Source: Planctomycetota bacterium (GTDB lineage: Bacteria; Planctomycetota; UBA1135; GCA-002686595). From it: a DNA stretch of 64,000 nt. The number at the start of each line of letters is the position of its first letter. The first letter of the stretch is position 1. Of the stretch, positions 8,858-18,064 are shown piece by piece. The notes under the pieces are model-generated. The model had not been told where the DNA came from. It worked only from the letters and a program-made list of their open reading frames with translations, and did not search any database. The translations under genes were made by a program, and so were the position numbers. The stretch spans positions 62,001 to 126,000 of the forward strand of contig NYUD01000011.1 of the NCBI GenBank assembly GCA_002683825.1, in the 5' to 3' direction.

Positions 8858-9580
8858 CTATCGCACTTCGTTTCGCAACCTGTGCGACATGGCGAAGAGT
8901 TCGCGGAAGGCCTTCAACACAACCCCGGGATTCGCGCCCGTTTGCTCGCCCGCAGGCCTGGGATAGTGGTGTACGCCGACCTCGCGGATCCGCGCTCCTT
9001 TATTCTGCAGCTTGATCATCAATTCCGTGGACAGCATCGCACCGTCGGTTTCAAGTTTTCCGACATTCGCCAGCACCGAGCGTCGAAAGAGCTTGAAGGC
9101 GCAGTTCACATCGCGAATCCGCAGGCCCAATAGAATGCGCACGAGGCGGTTCCAGAGGAACGCGTTGAGCAAGCGATGAAGCGGGTCGCGACGCTTGAGC
9201 CGGTAGCCGCATACGACGTCAGCGTCCTCGATACGATCGAGCAAGAGCTCGAGTTCCGAGAGATCGAACTGAAGATCGCCGTCCGTAAAGAACACGAGGT
9301 CCATCGCAGCCGATTCGATTCCTGTGCGAACCGCTGCCCCGTAGCCCTGGTTCACCGGGTGATGAACGACGCGCACCTGAGGGTGATCCTGCGCCAGGCG
9401 ATCGGCGATCTGGGGCGTGCTGTCGGAGGATCCGTCATCGACGATCAGCACCTCAAAATTGCTGACCCACCCAGGCAGGACCTCGAGCGCCTTCCGGACG
9501 GATCCCTCGACGTTCTCTTCCTCGTTGTACATGGGAAAGAACACCGTCAGGGAGTCGTCGGGAAAGCGCGGAGATGTCAT
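8858..9580 (-). CDS. Family 2 glycosyltransferase, polyprenol-phosphate mannosyltransferase type
   Basis: Cytoplasmic-face GT2 enzyme of 240 aa resembling dolichol- or undecaprenol-phosphate mannose synthase. Visible motifs are FFPMYNEEENVEGS, the nucleotide-binding VLIVDDGSSD, NQGYGAAVRTG, the metal-binding FFTDGDLQFD and the acceptor region RIRDVNCAFKLF. The start is placed at the ATG that overlaps the upstream stop as ATGA, 8 codons into the ORF. No C-terminal membrane segments, as in the single-domain DPM1 type. Coupled to the GT-C-like membrane protein upstream, so it probably makes the lipid-linked sugar that that protein uses. Downstream of its TAG the same frame stays open for 26 codons. 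Confidence 0.88.
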   Translation of the reverse strand: MTSPRFPDDSLTVFFPMYNEEENVEGSVRKALEVLPGWVSNFEVLIVDDGSSDSTPQIADRLAQDHPQVRVVHHPVNQGYGAAVRTGIESAAMDLVFFTDGDLQFDLSELELLLDRIEDADVVCGYRLKRRDPLHRLLNAFLWNRLVRILLGLRIRDVNCAFKLFRRSVLANVGKLETDGAMLSTELMIKLQNKGARIREVGVHHYPRPAGEQTGANPGVVLKAFRELFAMSHRLRNEVR

Positions 9581-11805
9581 CGTCTGAGTGCGCGCCGAAG
9601 CCACATGCGACCCCTCCCGAAATCGAGGAGGAAGAGCATCATCAAGAAAAGCGGGGAGGCGAAGACCAGGAGCTTTTGCCAGACGGGCGCGCGGAAAGAG
9701 AAACGCACCTCGTGCTTGCCCGGGCCGAGGGCCAGCCCCATGAAGGCGGGCGACAGGGTGTACAGGGGTACGGGCTGGCCGTCAACCTCGGCACGCCAGT
9801 AGGGGTGCGGCGTCACCTTCAAGAGCAACCAGGCATCGTCGGACCAGACTTCGGCACGCGTCGCGTAACCGTTCAACTCGACTTTCTCCTCGGAAAGCGT
9901 ACCGCGGCGGCGACGGTCGGTTTCGAAGGAACGTCGGGGCCATTCGACCGCCTCCTTGCCGAACTCTTCGTGGGCCAGGTTCGCCTTGGGCAGGGAGAGG
10001 CCGCGCCCCTGAATCGGATCGGGCAAGCGCAGAAACCTGGCGCCCTTTGGATATCCCTGCCGCAGCCAGCGCCCGAATAGCTTGCGGTGCTCGACGGGCG
10101 AACCTGCGCCCACCACTTCCGGCTCTCCGATCAACTCGAAATAGCCGTATTCGCCGGGGAGTCTGACGGCCTTGTATCGGCCGCGCCGGAAGACGAGTTC
10201 CGGGCGGAGAAAATCCAGGTCGAGCTTTGGATCGTGCAGGACGTAGCGCACGTTGAACAATCGCGCCAACGCCTGCGCCCGTTCTTGGTCCAGAATGCGA
10301 AAGAAGGACAGGTAGTAGAGGTTCAGACTGTCCTGAACCCCCACGCCGATACTGAGCGTCATCGGCTTCCCCGACAGGAGCGACATGTAGGCCATGGCCC
10401 AGTGGTTGTCGTGCCCGGTCTCCTTGCTGGTGTAGATGCGGCCGGGATTCTCTTCGGCCAGAAGCGCATCGGCGGTCGCGCGATAGGCCTCGGGTTCCAG
10501 CTCTTCGAAGAATGTCCCCAGCCCCCAGCGCACGTCCTTCACGTGCAGCGGCAGGCCCAGGGCCGTCAGCGGAATACAGACGCAAACCACCGCCGCCCAG
10601 CCCTTGTCCCTCAAGGCGGGAATGCGGCGCACGTATCCGGCGAGCACCTCTCCCCCCAGGCCCGCAGCCAGGGCGATAAACAGCTGCAGCATCGCCACCC
10701 AGCGCAGAAGTCCCTCGATGCGCGTGTTCGGAGGAAAGATCCAATCGACCGCGTCTCCAAAGCTCTTGCGCCCGGCCACAAAGCAAAAAAACAAGAGGAC
10801 GCCGAATAGCATCACCGAGTTCACGGCCCGGCGGCGAAAGGTGAGGATTGCGGCACCGAGGCCGAGAAACGACAGGGCCGTCACCACCGGCAGCCGCCTC
10901 AGATCCACGAGCCGTCCGCTGCCCCAATCGCCGATCAGAGCCACGACGCCGATGCCGTCTCGACGCTCGGCATCGCTGAACGGCCAGCCGCCGAAGTAGT
11001 CCGAGCACGAAAGCTGGGGCAGGAGCCAGAAGGCGAGACAGGCCCCGCTCAAGGAGCCGATGGCAACGAGCCGCAGGAAGCGTTTTGAAAGCGGGGGCGC
11101 CGAGGAAAACGGAGCGAACAGCGTGGCGAATACGTAGACGAGAATCATCCCCAACGCCAACAACCCGTGGGCCAGGAAGAGGACGCTGAAACTTGCCACT
11201 GCCAGCGACAGCCTTCCGCGCCCCTGCAAGAAACGCACGCCTTCGGAAAGCGCCAGGGGTGCGAAGACGGCTCCCCAGAGCAGGGTATGCAGCCCCGACA
11301 GAAGAAAGTGGCGGTTCGTCAGACCGTAGGCGTCCTTGGGGGTCGACAGGATCACGAACGAGATGGTCGCGACGATGGCTCCGGCCCGGGAAAGATCGAG
11401 CCGTCGCATGCCGAGGTAGGTCGTGAGAGGCAGCAAGGAAAGCAAGAGCACCACGACCAGCTTGTAGGCGAGTCCGGCCTCATCGGGACCGCCCAGTAGC
11501 AGCGCCAGGATCGCCACCGCCGTGTGCGGCAAGGGCTGATAGAAGTGCGCCAGCGGAAAACCGAGATTGAGCTGCGCCATCCACCAGCCCGGCGATCCCG
11601 CCTGCAGATGCCGCGCGATTTGATGGGCCGCCAAAATGTGAGATGAGGCGTCCTCACCCACCGGCTCGGCCCCACTCAAGTAGCTGGGAGCAAACCACCA
11701 GATCACACCGACGAAGAGCGCCAGGAAGAAACCAGCAGCCCACCTCTCGGCGCTCCAGGCGCGTTGAAGTTCGAGGGACTCAGCGGATGCTTCTCTCTTG
11801 GCCAT
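9577..11805 (-). CDS. Polytopic GT-C-like membrane glycosyltransferase (YfhO/PTPS-related type)
   Basis: Large membrane protein of 742 aa with about a dozen helices. The N-terminus has the loop GEDASSHILAAHQIARHL, followed by a PLAHFYQPLPHTAVAIL block, as in the 'PTPS-related' membrane family of putative GT-C enzymes. The C-terminus carries the periplasmic YfhO-like ending (YWRAEVDGQPVPLYTL, GPGKHEVRFSFRAP) and a last helix. I start at MAKREASAESLE, 30 codons into the ORF, because upstream residues look untranslated. Its stop overlaps the GT2 start by ATGA. It probably transfers a sugar from the polyprenyl-phosphate donor to a lipid, wall polymer or protein. Divergent from polA with 88 bp between starts. 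Confidence 0.83.
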   Translation of the reverse strand: MAKREASAESLELQRAWSAERWAAGFFLALFVGVIWWFAPSYLSGAEPVGEDASSHILAAHQIARHLQAGSPGWWMAQLNLGFPLAHFYQPLPHTAVAILALLLGGPDEAGLAYKLVVVLLLSLLPLTTYLGMRRLDLSRAGAIVATISFVILSTPKDAYGLTNRHFLLSGLHTLLWGAVFAPLALSEGVRFLQGRGRLSLAVASFSVLFLAHGLLALGMILVYVFATLFAPFSSAPPLSKRFLRLVAIGSLSGACLAFWLLPQLSCSDYFGGWPFSDAERRDGIGVVALIGDWGSGRLVDLRRLPVVTALSFLGLGAAILTFRRRAVNSVMLFGVLLFFCFVAGRKSFGDAVDWIFPPNTRIEGLLRWVAMLQLFIALAAGLGGEVLAGYVRRIPALRDKGWAAVVCVCIPLTALGLPLHVKDVRWGLGTFFEELEPEAYRATADALLAEENPGRIYTSKETGHDNHWAMAYMSLLSGKPMTLSIGVGVQDSLNLYYLSFFRILDQERAQALARLFNVRYVLHDPKLDLDFLRPELVFRRGRYKAVRLPGEYGYFELIGEPEVVGAGSPVEHRKLFGRWLRQGYPKGARFLRLPDPIQGRGLSLPKANLAHEEFGKEAVEWPRRSFETDRRRRGTLSEEKVELNGYATRAEVWSDDAWLLLKVTPHPYWRAEVDGQPVPLYTLSPAFMGLALGPGKHEVRFSFRAPVWQKLLVFASPLFLMMLFLLDFGRGRMWLRRALRR

Positions 11806-11893
11806 CAACCTGCAGGGGGGGGTGAATTCACGGCAAAGCCTACTCGAGGTGAAGCCTCGTGGAACTCGCGCTCCAGAGGATAAGATCCCCGCC

Positions 11894-14614
11894 ATGCCGC
11901 GTCTTTTCCTTCTCGACGGAACCGCCCTCGCCTACCGCTCTCACTACGCCCTCGCAAAGTCGACGTTGGCGACGGCCGACGGCACTCCGACGGGCGCGAC
12001 CTACGGCTTTGCGATGACGCTGCGGCGAATCCTGACGGAGGAAGAGCCCGACCTCTTCGCGGTCGCCTTCGACGCACCCGGGCCTACATTCCGGCACGAA
12101 CGCTACAAGGAATACAAGGCCACGCGCCAGAAAGCCCCGAGCGAGATGATCGCGCAGATGGAGTTCATCCGCGAGATCGTGCGCGCGCACGGTCTACCGA
12201 TCTTCGAGATACCCGGTTTCGAAGCCGACGATGTGATCGGCACGCTGGCGTTGGAAGGGGAAAAATCCGGCCACGAAGTTTTCTTGGTCACGGGCGACAA
12301 GGACTTCATGCAACTGGTGAGCGAGCGCGTAAAACTCTACAACGTCTTCCGCCCCGGCCAGCCGCCGGCCATTCAAGGACTGCAGGCGACGCGCGACAAA
12401 TTCGGCACAGCTCCCGACCGCGTGTGCGACGTCCTGGCCATCATGGGCGACTCGTCGGACAACATCCCGGGCGTCAAAGGCATAGGCGAGAAGGGAGCCA
12501 TCAAGCTGGTTTCCGAGTTCGATTCCGTCGCGGGGTTGCTGAAGCGCCTGGACGAGGTACCGGAGAAGACGCGTCGGAAAATCGAGGCCGATCTCGAGAA
12601 TCTCGAACTCTCGCGCGAGCTGGTCGTGATCAATACACAAGTGCCCCTCGATCCGGGGTTCGAAGCGATCACTCCCCCTGCTCCGGATGCGGCACGGCTG
12701 ATTCAGCTCTTCCGCGAGTTTGAGTTCGTCAGCCTGGTCGATCAGGTGGTTGCGGCTTCGCCGGAGGCTCATGACAGAGGCCAGCGCGACTACAACACCG
12801 TGACGGATCGGGCGGGGCTCGACGCAATGTGCGCAGAGCTCCATGAAGCCGGTTCGTATGCACTGGACACGGAAACGACCAGCCTGTTTCCGATGGAAGC
12901 CGAGATCGTCGGTATGTCCTTCTCCGCGGCGGAGGGCCGGGCGTGGTATGTGCCCTTCAACGCCGAGTCGCCCATCGTACCTGGAGGCAAGGCGGGCCTC
13001 ATCGACGCGCTACGCCCCTTGCTGACCGACCCCGGCCTCGAGCGCATCGGCCAGAACACCAAGTACGACTGGCTGGTCATGGGTCAACTGGGACTGGACC
13101 TTCCTGCCCCGACCTTCGACACCATGGTCGCCAGCTTCTGCATCTCCGGCGGCGAGCGGCGCACCCACGGCCTGGACGCCCTGGCGCTGTCGTACTTCGG
13201 GCTGAAGAAGATCCCCACGAAAGATCTGATCGGCACCGGCAAGAAAGAGATCACGATGGACCGGGTGCCTATCGCCCAGGTAGCAGAGTACGCGTGCGAG
13301 GACGCCGACGTTACCTGGAGGCTGGGCCGGGTGCTGGAGGCCGAACTGGAACAATCGAGCTCTTCTTCACTCTTTCACGATCTCGAAATGCCGCTCGTCC
13401 CGGTTCTCGGAGCGATGGAGGAGCGCGGCATCAAGATCGATTCCAAGCTGCTGGAGGACCTGCGCACGCAGATGGAAGCCGAGATCGAGGAGCTGAAGTA
13501 CTCGCTGCACGGCCACGCCGGTGAAAACTTCAACGTCAACAGCACCAAGGCCCTGGGCGAGATCCTCTTCGAAAAGCTCCGCATTCAAGAGCAGACCGGG
13601 GTCAAGCGCCCGAAGCGAACACGGACCGGCTGGGCCACCGACGCGGACTATCTCGCTGACAAGTACGGTGAGGTCGAGATCGTGAAGGACCTGCTCCTGT
13701 ACCGCGAGGTTCAGAAACTGAAGAGTACGTACGTCGACGCCCTACCGCGCTACGTGAACCCGAAGACAGGTCGCATCCACTGCTCCTTCAGCCAGGTCTC
13801 AGCCGCAACGGGCCGTCTGGCTTCCAGCGACCCGAACCTGCAGAACATCCCGGTTCGCTCCGAGCGCGGGCGCAAGCTGCGCGAGGCCTTCATCCCTCGT
13901 CCGGACGACGAGCGTGGAAAGTGGGTCCTCTTGGCCGCGGACTACAGCCAGATCGAACTGCGCATCCTGGCCCACCTGTCGGGGGACGAACACTTGCGGC
14001 GCACCTTCGAAGAGGGTCTCGACGTCCACGCAGCGACGGCGAGCCGGATCTTCAACGTGATGCCGGAAATGATCACGCGGGAAATGCGCTCCCAGGCAAA
14101 GGTCATCAACTTCGGCCTTCTGTACGGCATGGGCCCCTCGAGGGTGGCGCGCGAGACCGGACTGACGCTGGCCGAGGCACGCAAGTTCGTCGAGAAGTAC
14201 TTCGCGTCCTTCCCGACGGTCCGGGGGTGGATGGACAGCATCTTGGAAGGGGCCCGGAAGAACGGGTACGTCGAGACGTTGCTCGGGAGAAGGCGCAGGA
14301 TGGGTGAGGTGAACTCGACGAACTCGAGACTGCGAGCCTTCGCGGAGAACGCGGCCATCAACACGCCGGTTCAGGGTTCGGCGGCCGATGTCATCAAGCG
14401 GGCCATGATCGACCTCGAGGAGCGCCTGCAGGGATCGCAGCTGGCCGCAAGAATGCTCTTGCAGGTGCACGACGAACTGGTGCTGGAGGTACCGGAACGG
14501 GAGCTGGAGGACACGCGCGAGGTCGTGAGGAAGGCGATGGAAGAGGCGTGTGTGCTGGATGTGCCCCTGAAGGTCGATTTCGGATGGGGCCGAAACTGGC
14601 TGGAGGCGCACTAG
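11894..14614 (+). CDS. polA: DNA polymerase I
   Basis: Full-length Pol I of 906 aa for repair synthesis and Okazaki-primer removal. Start chosen at MPRLFLLDGTALAYRS; the 32 preceding codons of the ORF lie in the divergent promoter region. The 5'-3' exonuclease/FEN domain occupies about residues 1-290 (FEADDVIGTLA, VTGDKDFMQLV, DSSDNIPGVKGIGEKGA). The 3'-5' proofreading domain is intact (ALDTETTSL, IGQNTKYDWL, CEDADVTW). The polymerase domain shows YSQIELRILAHLSGDE, the O-helix KVINFGLLYGMG and QVHDELVLEVPE. Phe in the O-helix is the usual bacterial state. Length is typical. Confidence 0.97.
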   Translation: MPRLFLLDGTALAYRSHYALAKSTLATADGTPTGATYGFAMTLRRILTEEEPDLFAVAFDAPGPTFRHERYKEYKATRQKAPSEMIAQMEFIREIVRAHGLPIFEIPGFEADDVIGTLALEGEKSGHEVFLVTGDKDFMQLVSERVKLYNVFRPGQPPAIQGLQATRDKFGTAPDRVCDVLAIMGDSSDNIPGVKGIGEKGAIKLVSEFDSVAGLLKRLDEVPEKTRRKIEADLENLELSRELVVINTQVPLDPGFEAITPPAPDAARLIQLFREFEFVSLVDQVVAASPEAHDRGQRDYNTVTDRAGLDAMCAELHEAGSYALDTETTSLFPMEAEIVGMSFSAAEGRAWYVPFNAESPIVPGGKAGLIDALRPLLTDPGLERIGQNTKYDWLVMGQLGLDLPAPTFDTMVASFCISGGERRTHGLDALALSYFGLKKIPTKDLIGTGKKEITMDRVPIAQVAEYACEDADVTWRLGRVLEAELEQSSSSSLFHDLEMPLVPVLGAMEERGIKIDSKLLEDLRTQMEAEIEELKYSLHGHAGENFNVNSTKALGEILFEKLRIQEQTGVKRPKRTRTGWATDADYLADKYGEVEIVKDLLLYREVQKLKSTYVDALPRYVNPKTGRIHCSFSQVSAATGRLASSDPNLQNIPVRSERGRKLREAFIPRPDDERGKWVLLAADYSQIELRILAHLSGDEHLRRTFEEGLDVHAATASRIFNVMPEMITREMRSQAKVINFGLLYGMGPSRVARETGLTLAEARKFVEKYFASFPTVRGWMDSILEGARKNGYVETLLGRRRRMGEVNSTNSRLRAFAENAAINTPVQGSAADVIKRAMIDLEERLQGSQLAARMLLQVHDELVLEVPERELEDTREVVRKAMEEACVLDVPLKVDFGWGRNWLEAH

Positions 14615-14689
14615 CCCCCGAATAATTCGGTGCTACGGGTCGGCCAGGCGGCTATCTTTTGGATACTTCTCGCTCGTCAGAAGGCCAAG

Positions 14690-15901
14690 ATGACTGGCGG
14701 GCCCCCCGACCGAACCAACCCCACGCGCAGCGAAATGGCAGAATCGCCCATTCAGGAGACCGTCGCCCAGGCAGAGAGGTTCCGGGTCGACCCGGAGCTC
14801 TGTATCGCCTGTGACGCCTGCTGTCAGGATTTTCCGGAAGTCTTCTACATGGGCGACGACCTGAAGGCGCACGCCCACGACGAGCATCCGGCCGAACTCT
14901 ATGACGCGCGCACGGTCGTCGACGTCTGCCCGACAACGGCCATTCTGTTCTCCGGGGAGCTGCCGCCGCCCGAAGATCTCTCCAAGCTCGAAGAGGTTCC
15001 CGGCTGGGAGCTCGAATGGGCCCGCTGGCGCGGCGTCGAAGAGAATCACGTCGAGCGGGACCGCCGCTATGGACGCGACTACTCCATCACGGAGGAGGAG
15101 GGCTACATCCACGTCCGCTTCCATTTGCCGACCCGGGTCCCGGCGGTACGCGATCGCTTCCGTTACGGGTTGCCCGAGGAAATGCCGCTCTACAAGGGAC
15201 ACGTGCAGCTCACGGGCAACAGCATCATGGTCGCGGGCTGGCTGACCGACCCCAAGGTACGCGCTCTGTGCCACACGTCCTCGTCCTTCCCGGCACAGTT
15301 CATGACGACCATAGACTTCAAGAAAGATCTCGTCGGCATCACCTCGCGCTACGACGCCCACTCCGAATTCGAGATCATCCTGTTCACGGATCCGGCCACG
15401 ATGGCGACATGGCAATGGAAGGCGCACTTCATCACGGACAAGTGCACCGCCTGTACGATTTGCGAACGGGTCTGTCCGACCAACGCCATCACTAGCGGCG
15501 AGATCTTCTATATCGATCCGGACCTTTGCATCAACTGCTCTGTTTGCGGTGTCTACTGCCCCTTTGACGCTATCGATGACAGCACCGACGTCACGGTCCA
15601 GCGCATCAAGGCAAAGAAAGTCCCCAAGGCCCTCGTGCACGAGGAGATGTGCACGGGCTGTGAATTCTGCGTCGATATCTGCCCCTTTGACGCGATCGTG
15701 ATGCAACCGGCCGAGGAGGGGATGGCTACGGACCACCCGCTGCCGCAGACGAGTCAGATCGCCGTGGTTCTCCCGAAGGCCTGCGTGTCCTGCAAGCTAT
15801 GCGAGCAGGTATGCATGAAGGACGCGATCGAGGTACCGAGGCAGCACCAGTTCCAGAACATCGGGATGAGCTTCATGAGCTACATCACCGATAATCACTG
15901 A
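14690..15901 (+). CDS. Multi-cluster ferredoxin protein with a central unassigned domain
   Basis: Iron-sulfur protein of 403 aa, probably a cytoplasmic electron carrier or oxidoreductase subunit. The chosen ATG has AGAAGG 5 nt upstream; a second ATG 15 codons later is possible. An N-terminal single-cluster ferredoxin domain (CIACDACC, then VCPTTA) is followed by about 140 residues without cysteine clusters (VRFHLPTRVPAVRDRF, GNSIMVAGWLTDPKVR). Four CxxCxxCxxxC[P] motifs then follow: CTACTICERVCP, CINCSVCGVYCP, CTGCEFCVDICP and CVSCKLCEQVCM. In the last one Met replaces the usual Pro. I do not recognise the middle domain, and no partner oxidoreductase gene is adjacent. Confidence 0.85.
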   Translation: MTGGPPDRTNPTRSEMAESPIQETVAQAERFRVDPELCIACDACCQDFPEVFYMGDDLKAHAHDEHPAELYDARTVVDVCPTTAILFSGELPPPEDLSKLEEVPGWELEWARWRGVEENHVERDRRYGRDYSITEEEGYIHVRFHLPTRVPAVRDRFRYGLPEEMPLYKGHVQLTGNSIMVAGWLTDPKVRALCHTSSSFPAQFMTTIDFKKDLVGITSRYDAHSEFEIILFTDPATMATWQWKAHFITDKCTACTICERVCPTNAITSGEIFYIDPDLCINCSVCGVYCPFDAIDDSTDVTVQRIKAKKVPKALVHEEMCTGCEFCVDICPFDAIVMQPAEEGMATDHPLPQTSQIAVVLPKACVSCKLCEQVCMKDAIEVPRQHQFQNIGMSFMSYITDNH

Positions 15902-15907
15902 TCGGCA

Positions 15908-15949
15908 CGGAGCCGGGCTCGACTTCCCATACGATCGAGCCCGGCTCCG
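15908..15949. terminator. Bidirectional hairpin terminator between convergent genes
   Basis: A perfect 15-bp inverted repeat, CGGAGCCGGGCTCGA and TCGAGCCCGGCTCCG, is separated by 12 nt. It lies exactly in the 54-bp gap between the stops of the ferredoxin gene and the minus-strand BI-1 gene. There is no T-tract on either side, so termination would rely on stem stability or Rho. The location and perfect symmetry support a shared terminator. Confidence 0.8.
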
Positions 15950-15955
15950 CGTGTA

Positions 15956-16657
15956 TCAGTCGCGGCTGGTAAAGGACAACAAGAGCTGCAACACGTAAAA
16001 GAACATCAGCGCCACGGAGGCGAACAGCTGCAACGAAGCGGCAACGTAGCGGTCCTCCGGATAGTGATGAATGACGTTGGAGGTATCGTACAGAACCGCA
16101 GCGCCTGCGAAGAGGATCATTGCCACCGTGAACCAGGTTCCGAGCGCAAACGAAAAGAACATCGACGCGACGATGGCGATCAACGCACCGATAGCGATCC
16201 AGCGCAGCATCCCTCCCTGGAACGAGAAGTCCTTACGAGTCCAAAAAGCGATGAACGTGAGAACACCGAAGCCGGTCAAGGTGATGGCCGCAGCGCTGGA
16301 AATCACACCGTCCGCGTACCCATTCGCGATATAGAGCAGCGGGACGAAGATCAAGGCCTCGACCGCTACGAACGCGGCGAGCGCAAGGTACTGCACGACC
16401 ATCGACTTGGCCGTCGCCGCCGCCCGGGACCCCAGCCAGGAAACGAGCATGAAGGCGCCCAGGACGATGAGCCAGTTCTTCATGAGCGGCGCCGCGATGC
16501 TTGCGGCGACACCGCTTGAGAACAGGAAAAACTCGATCAGCGTGAAGGCGAGGATCGCCCCCAGCAGGTTGGTATAGGTGCGAACGATGAACGTCGCACG
16601 CGAATCGACATCGAGCTGGTCGACGGTACGGACTTCCGAGGCGTAGATGTTCTGCAT
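15956..16657 (-). CDS. Bax inhibitor-1/YccA family membrane protein
   Basis: Inner-membrane protein of 233 aa with seven predicted helices, the normal size and topology of the BI-1 family (YccA, YbhL, BsYetJ). Bacterial members are linked to membrane-protease control and pH-sensitive calcium leak. The N-terminal VRTYTNLLGAI and the C-terminal ALGTWFTVAMILFAGAAVLYDTS region (with the family's loop Asp) fit. An AGGGAG sequence lies about 10 nt before the ATG. The gene ends at the shared terminator, and dinB lies upstream on the same strand with 39 bp between. Confidence 0.93.
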   Translation of the reverse strand: MQNIYASEVRTVDQLDVDSRATFIVRTYTNLLGAILAFTLIEFFLFSSGVAASIAAPLMKNWLIVLGAFMLVSWLGSRAAATAKSMVVQYLALAAFVAVEALIFVPLLYIANGYADGVISSAAAITLTGFGVLTFIAFWTRKDFSFQGGMLRWIAIGALIAIVASMFFSFALGTWFTVAMILFAGAAVLYDTSNVIHHYPEDRYVAASLQLFASVALMFFYVLQLLLSFTSRD

Positions 16658-16696
16658 GGTATTGTTTCTCCCTTGCTTCCGAGGGACCCCGGAATG

Positions 16697-17947
16697 CTAC
16701 GGAACCTGCCCCTCGCTTTCGAGGCCCCCTTCGCTGGCACGGTCCCTGACCCGGTCCCGGGCCATGAGGCTCGCCGGAATCACGGCTCCGCGGCCGTAGC
16801 GCCTGCGGAGCGAATCGAGCGCCTTGGTTGCCCGCTCCATCCGTCCGTCTCCACCGTCGGGCCGCGCTACCTGCGGATCCCCCTGGTCGAACAGGTCGTT
16901 CTGGGCCGGTTCACGCACGTCCGACAGGTTGGAAACCTGTACGCCGATGAGTCGCACGGGGCCGGCAGGGACGCGGCGTAGCAATTCCCGCGCGGTAGAA
17001 TACAAGCGCTTGCCCATGTTGATCGGGTACTCGAGGGTCTTCGAGCGCGTGAGGGTCTTGAAGTTCCAGTACCGAATCTTCAGCGTGATCGTACGACCGC
17101 GTAAACCGCGGTGCCGCAGGTCCCAGGCGACCTCTTCGCAGAATTCGTACAGGATCAGACGCAGCTCCTCGCGGTCGGAGATGTCCTTGACGAAGGTGCG
17201 CTCCATCCCGTGGGACTTTTCGATCCGTTGCGAATGAACGCGCCGTGGGTCGATGCCATGGGCCAGATCGTGTATCCAGGCTCCGGAGGCGCCGAAGCGC
17301 TTCTGAACCTCGTTGCGCTCGCGCGAAGCGAGGTCCGCGACGGTCTTGACGCCCAGCGACTCCAGGCGCTTGGCCGTCCGTGGACCGACGCCGAAAATCT
17401 TCGAAACGGGTAGCGGATCCAGAACCGCGCGGACTTCGTCCTCCTGAATGACGCGAAATCCGTCGGGTTTGTCCAGATCGGAGGCGAGCTTGGCCAGAAA
17501 CTTCGAGGGCGCCACACCGATCGAGGCGACGAGCCCCGTTTCCTTCAGGATGTCCTCCTTGATGCGTCCGCCGATCTCGACCGCATCGCCGAAGAGCCGC
17601 TCGGTTCCAGTGGCGTCAAGGAACGCCTCGTCCAGGGACAGCGGTTCGACCACCGGCGTGTAGCGACGAAAAATCTCCATGATCTGACGGCTGACGCGCG
17701 TGTATTTGTCGAAGTCGGCGGGCAGGAGCACGAGGTCCGGACATAGCTTGAGCGCGCGTGCCGTGGGCATGGCCGAATGCACGCCGAAGCCGCGTGCCTC
17801 ATAGCTCGCGGCCGCGATCACGCCGCGCTGATCCGCGCGCCCCCCCACGCACACGGGGAGCCCTCGCAGATGGGGCTGGTCGCGGGTTTCCACGGACGCG
17901 TAGAAGGCGTCCATGTCAACGTGAAGAATGCGCAGAGGTTCGCTCAA
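16697..17947 (-). CDS. dinB: DNA polymerase IV (Y-family translesion polymerase)
   Basis: Translesion polymerase of 416 aa. The catalytic residues are in HVDMDAFYASVE and PLSLDEAFLD, with the steric region YEARGFGVHSAMP. The thumb helix-hairpin-helix reads IFGVGPRTAKRLESLGVKT, and the little-finger domain follows. Near the C-terminus QNDLF fits the QxxLF-type beta-clamp-binding motif, with about 50 further residues of basic tail after it. This makes the protein longer than E. coli Pol IV. No LexA box was identified in the short upstream region. Confidence 0.95.
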   Translation of the reverse strand: MSEPLRILHVDMDAFYASVETRDQPHLRGLPVCVGGRADQRGVIAAASYEARGFGVHSAMPTARALKLCPDLVLLPADFDKYTRVSRQIMEIFRRYTPVVEPLSLDEAFLDATGTERLFGDAVEIGGRIKEDILKETGLVASIGVAPSKFLAKLASDLDKPDGFRVIQEDEVRAVLDPLPVSKIFGVGPRTAKRLESLGVKTVADLASRERNEVQKRFGASGAWIHDLAHGIDPRRVHSQRIEKSHGMERTFVKDISDREELRLILYEFCEEVAWDLRHRGLRGRTITLKIRYWNFKTLTRSKTLEYPINMGKRLYSTARELLRRVPAGPVRLIGVQVSNLSDVREPAQNDLFDQGDPQVARPDGGDGRMERATKALDSLRRRYGRGAVIPASLMARDRVRDRASEGGLESEGQVP

Positions 17948-18064
17948 AGATCATCGGAGGGGGGGCTCACCCTCCCCCGCTGATGTAAGGTGCACCCTGC
18001 ACCGGGAATCCGTCAACCCGAAGTCCCTTCTCTTTACCGCCGAGCTCTATCCCCGGTCCCGTCC

